Notes under the pieces: model-generated
What the model was told of the DNA's origin: nothing
What the model saw: only the letters and a program-made list of their open reading frames with translations
Database searches by the model: none
Part shown: positions 38,449 to 49,720 of the stretch, one piece after another
How positions within the stretch are numbered: the stretch's first letter is position 1
Layout of the letters: every line of letters begins with the position of its first letter
Origin: Stomorhina lunata
Taxonomy: Eukaryota > Arthropoda > Insecta > Diptera > Rhiniidae
Direction: 5' to 3'
Assembly: GCA_933228675.1 (NCBI GenBank)
Contig: OW121741.1
Coordinates: forward strand, 118,679,734 to 118,743,733
DNA length: 64,000 nucleotides
Position numbers and translations under genes: made by a program

Positions 38449-39821
38449 TATACCCACCATCAAAAAGAATGGGGGGTATATTGAGATTGTCATTCCGTTT
38501 GTAATTTCCTTAATATTGGTTCAAAAATCAAAAACGATATATATTCTGAATCCTTATGAAATTCTAAGACGATTGAGCTATGTCCGTCTGTCTGTCCGTC
38601 TGTCTGTCCGTCTGTCTGTCTGTCTGTCTGTTGAAATCACGATAACGTCTAAACGAAAAGAGCTAGCTAACTGAAACTTAGCAAAAACATTCTTTATCTA
38701 TGAGAAAATTTTGGTATTGAAATTGGGCAAAATCGGTTAGCATTTGGCCATAGCTCCCGTATAACCTCGTCTAGGCTAATCGCTTATTTGCTAATAAATG
38801 ACAAATTATGACAGTTATGATGACAAAATTTGGTATCTAGAAGTTTTAGATAAGCACTAGGCAGCATATAAAATTTCATCGAAATCGGTTCACATTTAGC
38901 CATAGCTCCCATACAAAAAACTTACGAAAACAGGCTAAATTTCACCCAAAATACACTTTAATGCCAATAAATCTAAAAGTATAACAGATATAACCACTAA
39001 ATTTGGCACAAGAAAGTCTTATATCAATGCCAGCCAGTGTGCAAAATTTTGTCACAATCGGTCACTATTTGACCTAGCTCCCATATAAAAAACTTACGAA
39101 AACACAAAAATTCAAAAAGAAAAGGGGATTTATGTCCGTCTGTCCGTCAGATAAAATCGTGATAGCTCCTTAACTACAAGAGCTAGTAAGACTAAATTAA
39201 GCACAAAGAAGTCTTATGTCAATGCCAGCCAGTGTGCAAAATTTCGTCACAATCGGTCACCATTTGACCATAGCTCCCATATAAAAAACTTATGGAAACA
39301 CAAAAATACATAAAGAAAAGGTTGTTTATGTCCGTCTGTCCGTCAGATAAAAGCACGATAGCGCCTTAACGAAAAGAGCTAGAGGGACAAAATTTTACAA
39401 AAGTATTTTGGATATCTTGAAAAAGATGTGTGTTGAAAATGGACAAAATCGGTTCAAATTTAGTTAGAGCTCCCATATAACCCCGCCCCGGGAAACACAT
39501 TAATGCTGATAAATTGAATACAATTGTAATAGCTATGACGATTAAATTTAAAATAGGGAAGTTTTATGCAATTTTTGATCAGTTTATCAAATTTTATAGG
39601 AATCAGTCCATATTTGACTTTAGCTTTCTTGTGAAAAACACTCACGGAAACCAAAAATTTTAGCAAAGGCCAGTTAAAAGCTATTAAATTAGAAACTATG
39701 ATAGCTATGGTCACTAAATTTTGCAAGAATAAGCTCTCTATATATACCAGCCAGTGCGTAAAATTTTGTTATAATCGGTCAACATTTGGCTATAATTCTT
39801 ATATATATAACATCCCCTTTT
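38449..39821 (+). repeat. Array unit 2 (1373 bp)
   Basis: As unit 1 but with a shorter GTCY run. Ends at the junction CATCCCCTTTT/TATACCCACC. Confidence 0.93.
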
Positions 39822-41205
39822 TATACCCACCATCAAAAAGAATGGGGGGTATATTGAGATTGTCATTCCGTTTGTAATTTCCTTAATATTGGTTCAAAAA
39901 TCAAAAACGATATATATTCTGAATCCTTATGAAATTCTAAGACGATTGAGCTATGTCCGTCTGTCTGTCCGTCTGTCTGTCTGTCTGTCTGTTGAAATCA
40001 CGATAACGTCTAAACGAAAAGAGCTAGCTAACTGAAACTTAGCAAAAACATTCTTAATCTATGAGAAAATTTTGGTATTGAAATTGAGAAAATTTTGGTA
40101 TTGAAATTGGGCAAAATCGGTTAGCATTTGGCCATAGCTCCCGTATAACCTCGTCTAGGCTAATCGCTTATTTGCTAATAAATGACAAATTATGACAGTT
40201 ATGATGACAAAATTTGGTATCTAGAAGTTTTAGATAAGCACTAGGCAGCATATAAAATTTCATCGAAATCGGTTCACATTTAGCCATAGCTCCCATACAA
40301 AAAACTTACGAAAACAGGCTAAATTTCACCCAAAATACACTTTAATGCCAATAAATCTAAAAGTATAACAGATATAACCACTAAATTTGGCACAAGAAAG
40401 TCTTATATCAATGCCAGCCAGTGTGCAAAATTTTGTCACAATCGGTCACTATTTGACCTAGCTCCCATATAAAAAACTTACGAAAACACAAAAATTCAAA
40501 AAGAAAAGGGGATTTATGTCCGTCTGTCCGTCAGATAAAATCGTGATAGCTCCTTAACTACAAGAGCTAGTAAGACTAAATTAAGCACAAAGAAGTCTTA
40601 TGTCAATGCCAGCCAGTGTGCAAAATTTCGTCACAATCGGTCACCATTTGACCATAGCTCCCATATAAAAAACTTATGGAAACACAAAAATACATAAAGA
40701 AAAGGTTGTTTATGTCCGTCTGTCCGTCAGATAAAAGCACGATAGCGCCTTAACGAAAAGAGCTAGAGGGACAAAATTTTACAAAAGTATTTTGGATATC
40801 TTGAAAAAGATGTGTGTTGAAAATGGACAAAATCGGTTCAAATTTAGTTAGAGCTCCCATATAACCCCGCCCCGGGAAACACATTAATGCTGATAAATTG
40901 AATACAATTGTAATAGCTATGACGATTAAATTTAAAATAGGGAAGTTTTATGCAATTTTTGATCAGTTTATCAAATTTTATAGGAATCAGTCCATATTTG
41001 ACTTTAGCTTTCTTGTGAAAAACACTCACGGAAACCAAAAATTTTAGCAAAGGCCAGTTAAAAGCTATTAAATTAGAAACTATGATAGCTATGGTCACTA
41101 AATTTTGCAAGAATAAGCTCTCTATATATACCAGCCAGTGCGTAAAATTTTGTTATAATCGGTCAACATTTGGCTATAATTCTTATATATATAACATCCC
41201 CTTTT
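39822..41205 (+). repeat. Array unit 3 (1384 bp)
   Basis: As unit 2 but with a private tandem duplication of about 23 bp near 40062-40107 (GAGAAAATTTTGGTATTGAA repeated) and a still shorter GTCY run. Confidence 0.93.
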
Positions 41206-42372
41206 TATACCCACCATCAAAAAGAATGGGGGGTATATTGAGATTGTCATTCCGTTTGTAATTTCCTTAATATTGGTTCAAAAATCAAAAACGATATATA
41301 TTCTGAATCCTTATGAAATTCTAAGACGATTGAGCTATGTCCGTCTGTCTGTCCGTCTGTCTGTCTGTCTGTCTGTTGAAATCACGATAACGTCTAAACG
41401 AAAAGAGCTAGCTAACTGAAACTTAGCAAAAACATTCTTTATCTATGAGAAAATTTTGGTATTGAAATTGGGCAAAATCGGTTAGCATTTGGCCATAGCT
41501 CCCGTATAACCTCGTCTAGGCTAATCGCTTATTTGCTAATAAATGACAAATTATGACAGTTATGATGACAAAATTTGGTATCTAGAAGTTTTAGATAAGC
41601 ACTAGGCAGCATATAAAATTTCATCGAAATCGGTTCACATTTAGCCATAGCTCCCATACAAAAAACTTACGAAAACAGGCTAAATTTCACCCAAAATACA
41701 CTTTAATGCCAATAAATCTAAAAGTATAACAGATATAACCACTAAATTTGGCACAAGAAAGTCTTATGTCAATGCCAGCCAGTGTGCAAAATTTCGTCAC
41801 AATCGGTCACCATTTGACCATAGCTCCCATATAAAAAACTTATGGAAACACAAAAATACATAAAGAAAAGGTTGTTTATGTCCGTCTGTCCGTCAGATAA
41901 AAGCACGATAGCGCCTTAACGAAAAGAGCTAGAGGGACAAAATTTTACAAAAGTATTTTGGATATCTTGAAAAAGATGTGTGTTGAAAATGGACAAAATC
42001 GGTTCAAATTTAGTTAGAGCTCCCATATAACCCCGCCCCGGGAAACACATTAATGCTGATAAATTGAATACAATTGTAATAGCTATGACGATTAAATTTA
42101 AAATAGGGAAGTTTTATGCAATTTTTGATCAGTTTATCAAATTTTATAGGAATCAGTCCATATTTGACTTTAGCTTTCTTGTGAAAAACACTCACGGAAA
42201 CCAAAAATTTTAGCAAAGGCCAGTTAAAAGCTATTAAATTAGAAACTATGATAGCTATGGTCACTACATTTTACAAGAATAAGCTCTCTATATATACCAG
42301 CCAGTGCGTAAAATTTTGTTATAATCGGTCAACATTTGGCTATAATTCTTATATATATAACATCCCCTTTTT
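41206..42372 (+). repeat. Array unit 4 (1167 bp, one module deleted)
   Basis: Only one of the two 196-bp modules is present. The retained sequence switches from the module-1 upstream flank (GGCACAAGAAAGTCTTAT) to module 2 (GTCAATGCCAGCC with CATTTCGTCAC-type sites), as expected for homologous recombination between the modules. Confidence 0.93.
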
Positions 42373-43745
42373 TATACCCACCATCAAAAAGAATGGGGGG
42401 TATATTGAGATTGTCATTCCGTTTGTAATTTCCTTAATATTGGTTCAAAAATCAAAAACGATATATATTCTGAATCCTTATGAAATTCTAAGACGATTGA
42501 GCTATGTCCGTCTGTCTGTCCGTCTGTCTGTCCGTCTGTCTGTCTGTCTGTCTGTTGAAATCACGATAACGTCTAAACGAAAAGAGCTAGCTAACTGAAA
42601 CTTAGCAAAAACATTCTTTATCTATGAGAAAATTTTGGTATTGAAATTGGGCAAAATCGGTTAGCATTTGGCCATAGCTCCCGTATAACCTCGTCTAGGC
42701 TAATCGCTTATTTGCTAATAAATGACAAATTATGACAGTTATGATGACAAAATTTGGTATCTAGAAGTTTTAGATAAGCACTAGGCAGCATATAAAATTT
42801 CATCGAAATCGGTTCACATTTAGCCATAGCTCCCATCAAAAAACTTACGAAAACAGGCTAAATTTCACCCAAAATACACTTTAATGCCAATAAATCTAAA
42901 AGTATAACAGATATAACCACTAAATTTGGCACAAGAAAGTCTTATATCAATGCCAGCCAGTGTGCAAAATTTTGTCACAATCGGTCACTATTTGACCTAG
43001 CTCCCATATAAAAAACTTACGAAAACACAAAAATTCAAAAAGAAAAGGGGATTTATGTCCGTCTGTCCGTCAGATAAAATCGTGATAGCTCCTTAACTAC
43101 AAGAGCTAGTAAGACTAAATTAAGCACAAAGAAGTCTTATGTCAATGCCAGCCAGTGTGCAAAATTTCGTCACAATCGGTCACCATTTGACCATAGCTCC
43201 CATATAAAAAACTTATGGAAACACAAAAATACATAAAGAAAAGGTTGTTTATGTCCGTCTGTCCGTCAGATAAAAGCACGATAGCGCCTTAACGAAAAGA
43301 GCTAGAGGGACAAAATTTTACAAAAGTATTTTGGATATCTTGAAAAAGATGTGTGTTGAAAATGGACAAAATCGGTTCAAATTTAGTTAGAGCTCCCATA
43401 TAACCACGCCCCGGGAAACACATTAATGCTGATAAATTGAATACAATTGTAATAGCTATGACGATTAAATTTAAAATAGGGAAGTTTTATGCAATTTTTG
43501 ATCAGTTTATCAAATTTTATAGGAATCAGTCCATATTTGACTTTAGCTTTCTTGTGAAAAACACTCACGGAAACCAAAAATTTTAGCAAAGGCCAGTTAA
43601 AAGCTATTAAATTAGAAACTATGATAGCTATGGTCACTAAATTTTGCAAGAATAAGCTCTCTATATATACCAGCCAGTGCGTAAAATTTTGTTATAATCG
43701 GTCAACATTTGGCTATAATTCTTATATATATAACATCCCCTTTTT
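42373..43745 (+). repeat. Array unit 5 (1373 bp, joined to the true 3' end)
   Basis: Full unit with two modules. Where earlier units restart with TATACCCACCATCAAAAAGA, this one continues TATATCTACAATCAAAAAGA and on into the 3' part of the element. Confidence 0.93.
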
Positions 43746-44240
43746 TATATCTACAATCAAAAAGATTTGGAGGTACATTCATTATATTAAGATTGCACCT
43801 ACGAAATTATGTAGGCATCAATCAATGTTCAGTCCAGACTTTATATATGATGAATGCATTAGGAACTCATAACGAAATATATGGACCTGTCGTATTACTA
43901 TTAACGTGTTTAGCCTAACTACATATTAATCACAACGAAAAGTATTTAACAACTTATTAATGTAAAACTATACCTGGTTATGAGACCGAATTTTGATCAA
44001 AGTAAATACTGGGGAAACCACTAAAATATTTTTGAATGTTGAACTATAAAGCTACGGAAACCTAATTTAGTCCAAAGGTTTTACCAACAATACCAAATAG
44101 CTTAGCGATTTTTCCAGTTTTGGTGCAGATTTTGAATTAGCTGCACCCTTGTAGATATATGAGATATGTTTCTAAATTTAACACAACTTGATGGTGGGTA
44201 TATAAGATTCGGCACAGCCGAATATAACACTCTTACTTGT

Positions 44241-44997
44241 TTTTAGATGATATTTTTCATATGTAAGTGAGAAAATTGGAAATAAATTAGATTTTTGTTT
44301 TCTTAAAGGCATTTATTTTAAGTTAGCTGCAGTTTTAAATTTCTAACAATAATATTGTTATAATAGTTTTTAAGGGTTTTTTCAAAACCGAATGCAGGAA
44401 GATTACTCCACATTAGTGTTGTGCGGCTAAAAATTGAGTTTTCTCTATAGTACGTCGCAAAGTGATATTTCCTCATACAACTGCAAAAATGGAAGGAGTA
44501 ATCTTACAACAATGAAACTTGACACACTTATTTAGTTTTATATAGATAAGATAAATTCAAAAAAAACCTTGAAAACTGTCTATTCCTTCGGCTACCTCCA
44601 TTGAACCCCCATTTTTTCACTTATATTCTTCTCAATGTATAACCCGCAATATTCAATAGAATTTGATAATCCAAGAAAAAGTTCTACTAATTTTGATTGA
44701 AGTCCGTCGATCTCTTGGGGTACCTGTCTTGGACCCCTATTTTTCATGTATTTTTATTCTTAATGCATAAGGCGAACTTCTCAACAAAATTTGGTGAAAT
44801 TCGTCGCATAGCTATTACTTGATCCAAGAAAGAACTCTGCTAATTTTTATTGAAATCCGTAGACTCTTAGAGGTACTTCGTAAATCCTAAGATAATGTAA
44901 TCTGAACTAATGTTAGGATTAATAGCTGCAATTTGATTAAAAAATTAAGCCTGAAGGTATGCAATGCTTTTTTATTATAAGCAATATTCCTTGCTTT
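44241..44997. repeat. Spacer plus inverted fragment of the 148-bp repeat family
   Basis: 44560-44900 matches, on the minus strand, the 148-bp tandem blocks at 11890-12240: CTTGGGGTACCTGTCTTGGA, AACTTCTCAACAAAATTTGG and TTTTTATTGAAATCCGTAGA are recognisable reversed pieces. The rest is AT-rich with no gene. Confidence 0.65.
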
Positions 44998-45814
44998 TTA
45001 TACCCTTCACCACCATAGGTGGAAAGGGTATTATAAGTTTGTGCTGATGTTTGTAACGCATAGAAATATTTGTCTTAGACCCACCTTTTAGTATACCAAT
45101 AGACTTAGAATCACTTTCTGAGTCGTTTTAGCAATGTCCGTCCGTCCGTCCGTCAGGCTGGACGGCTGGCTGGACCCCCATGTAAACCTTGTTATCAAAT
45201 TACAGGTCGCAATTCTAAAGATAATTTGATGGAATTTGGCACAGATAATTTTCTTGATAATGGGACCATGGCTATTGAAACTGGTCAAAATCGGTCAATT
45301 ATTAATGGTACCTCCCATAGGTCCCACTTTCCGGAATTGCTATATTGGCCTCAAATATCAATGTTTTTTCATGAAATTTAAAACAAATATTGCTTATGTA
45401 AACTTAAATCACTGTACTAAATTTCGTTGAAATCGGTCTACATTTAACCATAGCTCCCATATAAACTTTTCTTTAAAAACGCACTAAATGAGACAAAAAA
45501 TCACTAAAACGCTCGTAAATCTCGTAAACAGATAATGAAAATTTTGAGTTTATTTTTTGCATACATAATTTTTGTAACAACTGTAATCAATTTGCCAAAT
45601 TTCGGGATAATCGGTCTACATTAGACCCTAGCTCTCATATAAGTCCAAATGACGGAAAAAGCTTGAATATATAAGTTTTGAGAAAATGTTTGTATGATGG
45701 CAAAATTTAGCAAATATTTGTCTTTATACAGAAAAAATAACACCTTTGACCTTAGTGGTGAAGGGTACCGTATGGTCGGCTTGACCGACTATAGCGCTTT
45801 CTTACTTGTTTTTA
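44998..45814 (+). mobile_element. Hairpin-ended dispersed element (mini-me-like), copy on plus strand
   Basis: The 5' end is a hairpin: TACCCTTCACC, ACCATA, GGTGGAAAGGGTA (45001-45030). A short GTCC run follows at about 45137-45155. Internal blocks include AAATCGGTC and ACCATAGCTCCCATATAA. Near the 3' end is GTGGTGAAGGGTA, an inverted copy of the start, then a hairpin GGTCGG CTTGA CCGAC, and the end TTTCTTACTTGTTTTT. A 3' hairpin followed by a short tail is typical of Helitron/Helentron-derived elements. No ORF of interest. Confidence 0.78.
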
Positions 45815-46129
45815 TTAAATTTATATTTTTTTAGAAGATTGACAAAAGTTAAATTTTTTTAGCTCGATTCGAAAGAAAAGCCTTTTGCCTTTCATTTAAT
45901 TATACTAACTGACTTTTTGTCCAACAAAAACAGCCAATGCTGAATTTTAAAGGACAAACTACGTATACAATAAACTTTTTTGCTTTTAAACAAAAACAAG
46001 ATCTCAGACTTAAATAAAATTGATTACTACATTTTCCAGTTAAAATATCTTTGTTACATAGGTCTTTAAATTTCAATAATTTTGCCATACATTTTTATTT
46101 CACAATATTCTGCTGACTTCAACCGATTT

Positions 46130-46132
<3 letters not shown>

Positions 46133-46192
<60 letters not shown>
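46133..46192. repeat. TA dinucleotide microsatellite
   Basis: A near-pure TA run with one TACATA interruption near the right end. It lies just left of the repeat copy starting near 46230. Confidence 0.97.
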
Positions 46193-46229
46193 TAGCAACA
46201 AAATATAAATTTTTCAGTGTCAGACTCTT

Positions 46230-47540
46230 CTCTATAAAATGGAATTAGTAGATTTTTGAAAAGTGATAGTCAAAAAATGACTTTTGTGCAGCAGAAATAC
46301 GATAGTGCGTCGTACTGTAGAGATTTCTGCTGCAAAAAAGCCATTTTTTGACCACCGTTTTTGAAAAATTTAATGATGCAGTTTTAAAGAGAAGAGTCTA
46401 ATATTAGTGATTAATAATTTTTTTTAAGAATAAGGTGTATTATGCGTTATCAAAAAGATATTGAAATGTGCTTAATGTTCAAAAACGAAAAGTGATGAAA
46501 TTTTTCATCACATTTGTAGCTTATGCCCCGAATATAATTTCACAGCTTGATGACTTGATGTCGATTTGATTTGGTTTTAGTCTGCAGAAGAAAATAAGGT
46601 AATCTCGTTTATGGTTTAGGAAATGTCAGAAAATCAAAAAAAAAGCTCTAAAAATTCAGTGTTTTAATTTTTCTTTGAACAAAAACTAAGTTGGCCCGAT
46701 TTTGATCGGTGCTACTACTATAAATATAAAAAAGGTTAAAGTCTCTTCTTTAGATTTAGTGAAAAAAATTCACCGAAATTTACCGATTGTAGAATAAAGT
46801 TCAAAATTTTCTGAGAAAGTCACTTAAATTGTTACCATTATTCAAGCAAAAAGTGTTGCAGTCATTTAGGAGTAACTTTTTAATCAAATTGAATTTAAGT
46901 GTAAGTCCCCTAAGAGTAGACGGATTTTTACCAAAATTACTAGAGCTCTTTTTTGGGTCAACCAATAAATGTAAAACGAATTTAATTAAATTCTGTTGAT
47001 AATTGCATCTTATATTGAGAAGAAAAATAAATTAAAAATAGGAATGCAAAGCAGATACCTCAAGGAGTGGAAGGATTTTTACCAAAATTTGTTGAGCTCT
47101 TTGTTGGATAAACTAATAGACGTGTTAAGTTCTGTTTAGAATTTCGGTTTGTACACTGAGAACAATGATAAATGAATCCAAGGCAAAGAGTCAAGGGATC
47201 TAATAAAAAATTAGTGTAACTCTTTCTTGGATCAATTAATAGACGTGTGTAGAATTCTGACGAGAATTGCGGCTTATACGTTAAAAAAAACAATTGGTGA
47301 ATAATGGGAGCCCAATATTCATCCAACGAGTCAACTGATTTCAACCAAAATAAGCAGACATCTTTCCTAAATCAATTTATTGATGTATATCGAATTTCAT
47401 CAAATTGTGTTAAGAATTGCGGATTGTACATAAGAAAGAAAAATAGGTACAAGATGTGGGTCCCAGACAGGTACCCCCAAAATGAGTAATACTTTTTCTT
47501 GAATTAATTAATAGACGTCTGTTGAATTTAATTAAATTCT
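46230..47540 (+). repeat. Plus-strand copy of the 10482-12807 repeat family
   Basis: 46560-46860 matches 11560-11860 (GGTTTTAGTCTGCAG, CACCGAAATTTACCGAT, AAGCAAAAAGTGTTGCAG). 46910-47540 is a run of four to five diverged units of about 140-148 bp (GACGGATTT, CAACCAATA, TAATAGACGTG blocks). Leftward, 46250-46420 includes GCAGCAGAAATACGATAGTG and TCTGCTGCAAAAAAG, which face each other as a local hairpin. Confidence 0.8.
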
Positions 47541-47560
47541 TGTGAGGATGGCTAGATAAT

Positions 47561-47801
<241 letters not shown>

Positions 47802-47821
47802 CAATTTACTCTTTCAAGTGG

Positions 47822-47925
47822 GTCTGGACAGGGATCCAATTTGAGACATCTGGTAAGCTAGGCGGATGACTAACCTGCTATACCATGACTAACCTGCTAT
47901 ACCATGAACTCAACTTCGAAGCAAA
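47822..47925 (-). other. tRNA-like sequence, possible relic of a tRNA-derived SINE
   Basis: On the minus strand the sequence reads CATGGTATAGCAGGTTAGTC, which resembles a Pol III A box (TGGTATAGNGGTTAGT of tRNA D-arms). About 35 bases further on is AAATTGGATCCCTG, which resembles a T-arm or B box (GGTTCGATTCCC type) but has lost the invariant TTC. The A-box part is duplicated (a 20-bp repeat at about 47867-47906). No full cloverleaf with sound acceptor pairing is visible, so this is not a functional tRNA. It sits next to the GACA microsatellite and between the facing repeat copies. Confidence 0.4.
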
Positions 47926-48599
47926 AACACTTGAGGGGAAATGTTAATTAAACTTGAAACAGTTTTAAATAAATGCAATAATTTTTTGCCTTATTACTCT
48001 TTCATAAAATAATATTTATAAGCATAAATTAAAATTGTTGATGTTTTGTATTCTTTTTCTTTTTTTTTTTTTTGAGACAAAATTTTAATATAAAATTTTT
48101 ATGCATAGAAATGAAAACGTCATCATTTTATCAATATCACAAAGTGATGCTGTTGTTGCTGATGATGATGATGATGAAGATTATCAGCGACATCAGATGG
48201 ATGTTTGATTTAATATGCATACTCATAACCTATTGTTTTTATTCAAGAAAAAAATTTTTGCTTTAGAGTTCTTTTAATGATCTTTAGAGTATATTGGTTT
48301 TTTTATTATATTTTTTGTCTTTTTTCCCACTAAATTAGTCTTGTTCTAAAAACTCTGAAATATTGCCACAATTTTTTATGACTCCTATTAAAACACTAAG
48401 CTCTGGAAAAAAAATTATAGAAGCAAAAAATGTTTTAATAGCCAGAAAATATATCATCAACAAAAAAACATTAATACGAGGGTGGGCAAAACATTTACTT
48501 TCTAGAACTTTTATTTGCTGAAAACCACATTGAAAAAAGAATAGTAATCTTGTCAATTAGACCAAATGGAGAAATAACTGATTTAAAAATAAGTTGATT
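47926..48599. other. AT-rich spacer
   Basis: No gene. A GATGATGATGATGATGA stretch lies at 48160-48177 and a poly-T run at 48058-48073. Confidence 0.6.
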
Positions 48600-49720
48600 T
48601 AAAAAGAGGTCTGGTTTAAAAAGAGGTTTGGTTGAAATCAGTTGACTCCTGCCTTGGGCCCCATTCTTCACCAATTTAATTGTTCAATGTATAGGCCGTA
48701 ATTCTCATCAGAATTTAAAAAAAATTAAAAAATTCACAAGTCTATTAATTGATCCAAGAAAGAGTTATACTAATTTTGGTTGAAATCCTTTGACTCTTTG
48801 AGGTACCTGCCCTGGACCCTCATTTTTCATTTATAATTTTTCTCAGTGTATAAGCCGAAAATTTTAACAGAATTAAAAAAAATTTAGCACACGTCTATTA
48901 GTTAGCCAAGAAAGAGCTCAGTGAGCTCAGCTCACAAACTTTTGGTTGAAATCCATCCACTCCTTGGAGCATCTGCTTTAGACCCCTATTTATCACTTAT
49001 TTTTCTTTTCAACATAAGCCGGAAATCTCAACAAAATTTAACTTAATTAGGCATACATCTTTTAGTTGACCCAGAAAAGAGCTCCAGTAATTTTGGTTGA
49101 AATCTGTCAATTCCTTGAGGACCTACATTTACATTCAATTTATTTTAATTACGCCTAAATGACTGCAACACTTTTTGCTTAAATTAAGCATAACAATTTA
49201 TGTGACTTTTTTCAGCAAATTTTAAACTTTGTTCTACGATCGGTAAATTTCGGTGAATTTTTTTCAAAAAATCTAAAGAAAAGACTCTTACCTTTCACAT
49301 GATTAAGGTGGGAGCACCGAGCAAAACCGAGCCTTAAACTTAGTTTTTGTCCAAAGAATAACGGAAATGCAAAATTTTGTAGAGCTTTTTTGATTTTCTA
49401 ATATCTCCTAAGCCATATGCGAGATTAAGTTATTTTCTGCTGCAGACTTAAACCAAGGTTCCGTGTCTTAACCGAATCGACATCAAGGCATCAAGGTGTG
49501 AAACTATATTCGAGGCATAAGCTTCTGGTTTGATGAAAAATTTCATCGCTTTTCGTTTTTGAAAATCAAACACATTTCAGTACCCTTTTTAAGGTATTAT
49601 ATAAGTTTTTCTCTATAGGACTGCATTTTTATAGGACTGCATTATTAGATTTTTTAAAAGCGGTGGCCAAATATTGCTTTTTTGCAGCAGAAATATTATA
49701 GTGCGACATCTCTCTGGTAG
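48600..49720 (-). repeat. Minus-strand copy of the 10482-12807 repeat family
   Basis: Reverse complement of the order seen at 46230-47540: 148-bp-type units first (48620-49140, e.g. GGTTGAAATCC, GAGGTACCTGCC), then TGCAACACTTTTTGCTTAA, ATCGGTAAATTTCGGTGAA, CTGCTGCAGACTTAAACC, and last GCAGCAGAAATATTATAGTG near 49687. With the plus-strand copy it makes an inverted pair with arms of over 1 kb and a spacer of about 1 kb. Confidence 0.8.

Larger units (their letters stand above)
37066..44240 (+). mobile_element. GTCY-bearing mini-me/DINE-like element with internal fivefold tandem amplification
   Basis: One element of the same family as 7469-9310: 5' end TATACCCACCATCAAAAAGA, 3' end GATGGTGGGTATATAAG ... 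CTCTTACTTG followed by T-run. Its 5' and middle part is repeated head to tail as five units starting at 37066, 38449, 39822, 41206 and 42373. Only the last unit continues into the true 3' part (43746-44240), which aligns with 8900-9310 of the single-copy element. Units are almost identical, so the expansion is recent. No transposase is encoded. The identical 88-codon minus-strand frame in each unit is a by-product of copying. Confidence 0.9.

Noticed and set aside
38086..43649. An 88-codon minus-strand frame conserved in five places, and a 116-codon plus-strand frame in two
   Set aside because: Conservation only reflects recent copying of array units. The single-copy relative at 8612-8806 has a diverged 64-codon frame, and there is no recognisable domain.
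46133..46192. TA run as a promoter or origin
   Set aside because: A simple dinucleotide microsatellite; no other signal supports a regulatory role.
47822..47925. Functional tRNA gene
   Set aside because: No complete cloverleaf, no invariant TTC in the T-arm, duplicated A box; kept only as a tRNA-like relic.
48700..48725. CTGATGA box on the minus strand (second hammerhead?)
   Set aside because: It is part of the 148-bp repeat (CTGTTGAGAATTGCGGC in other copies); no GAAAC and no stem II follow at the right distance.
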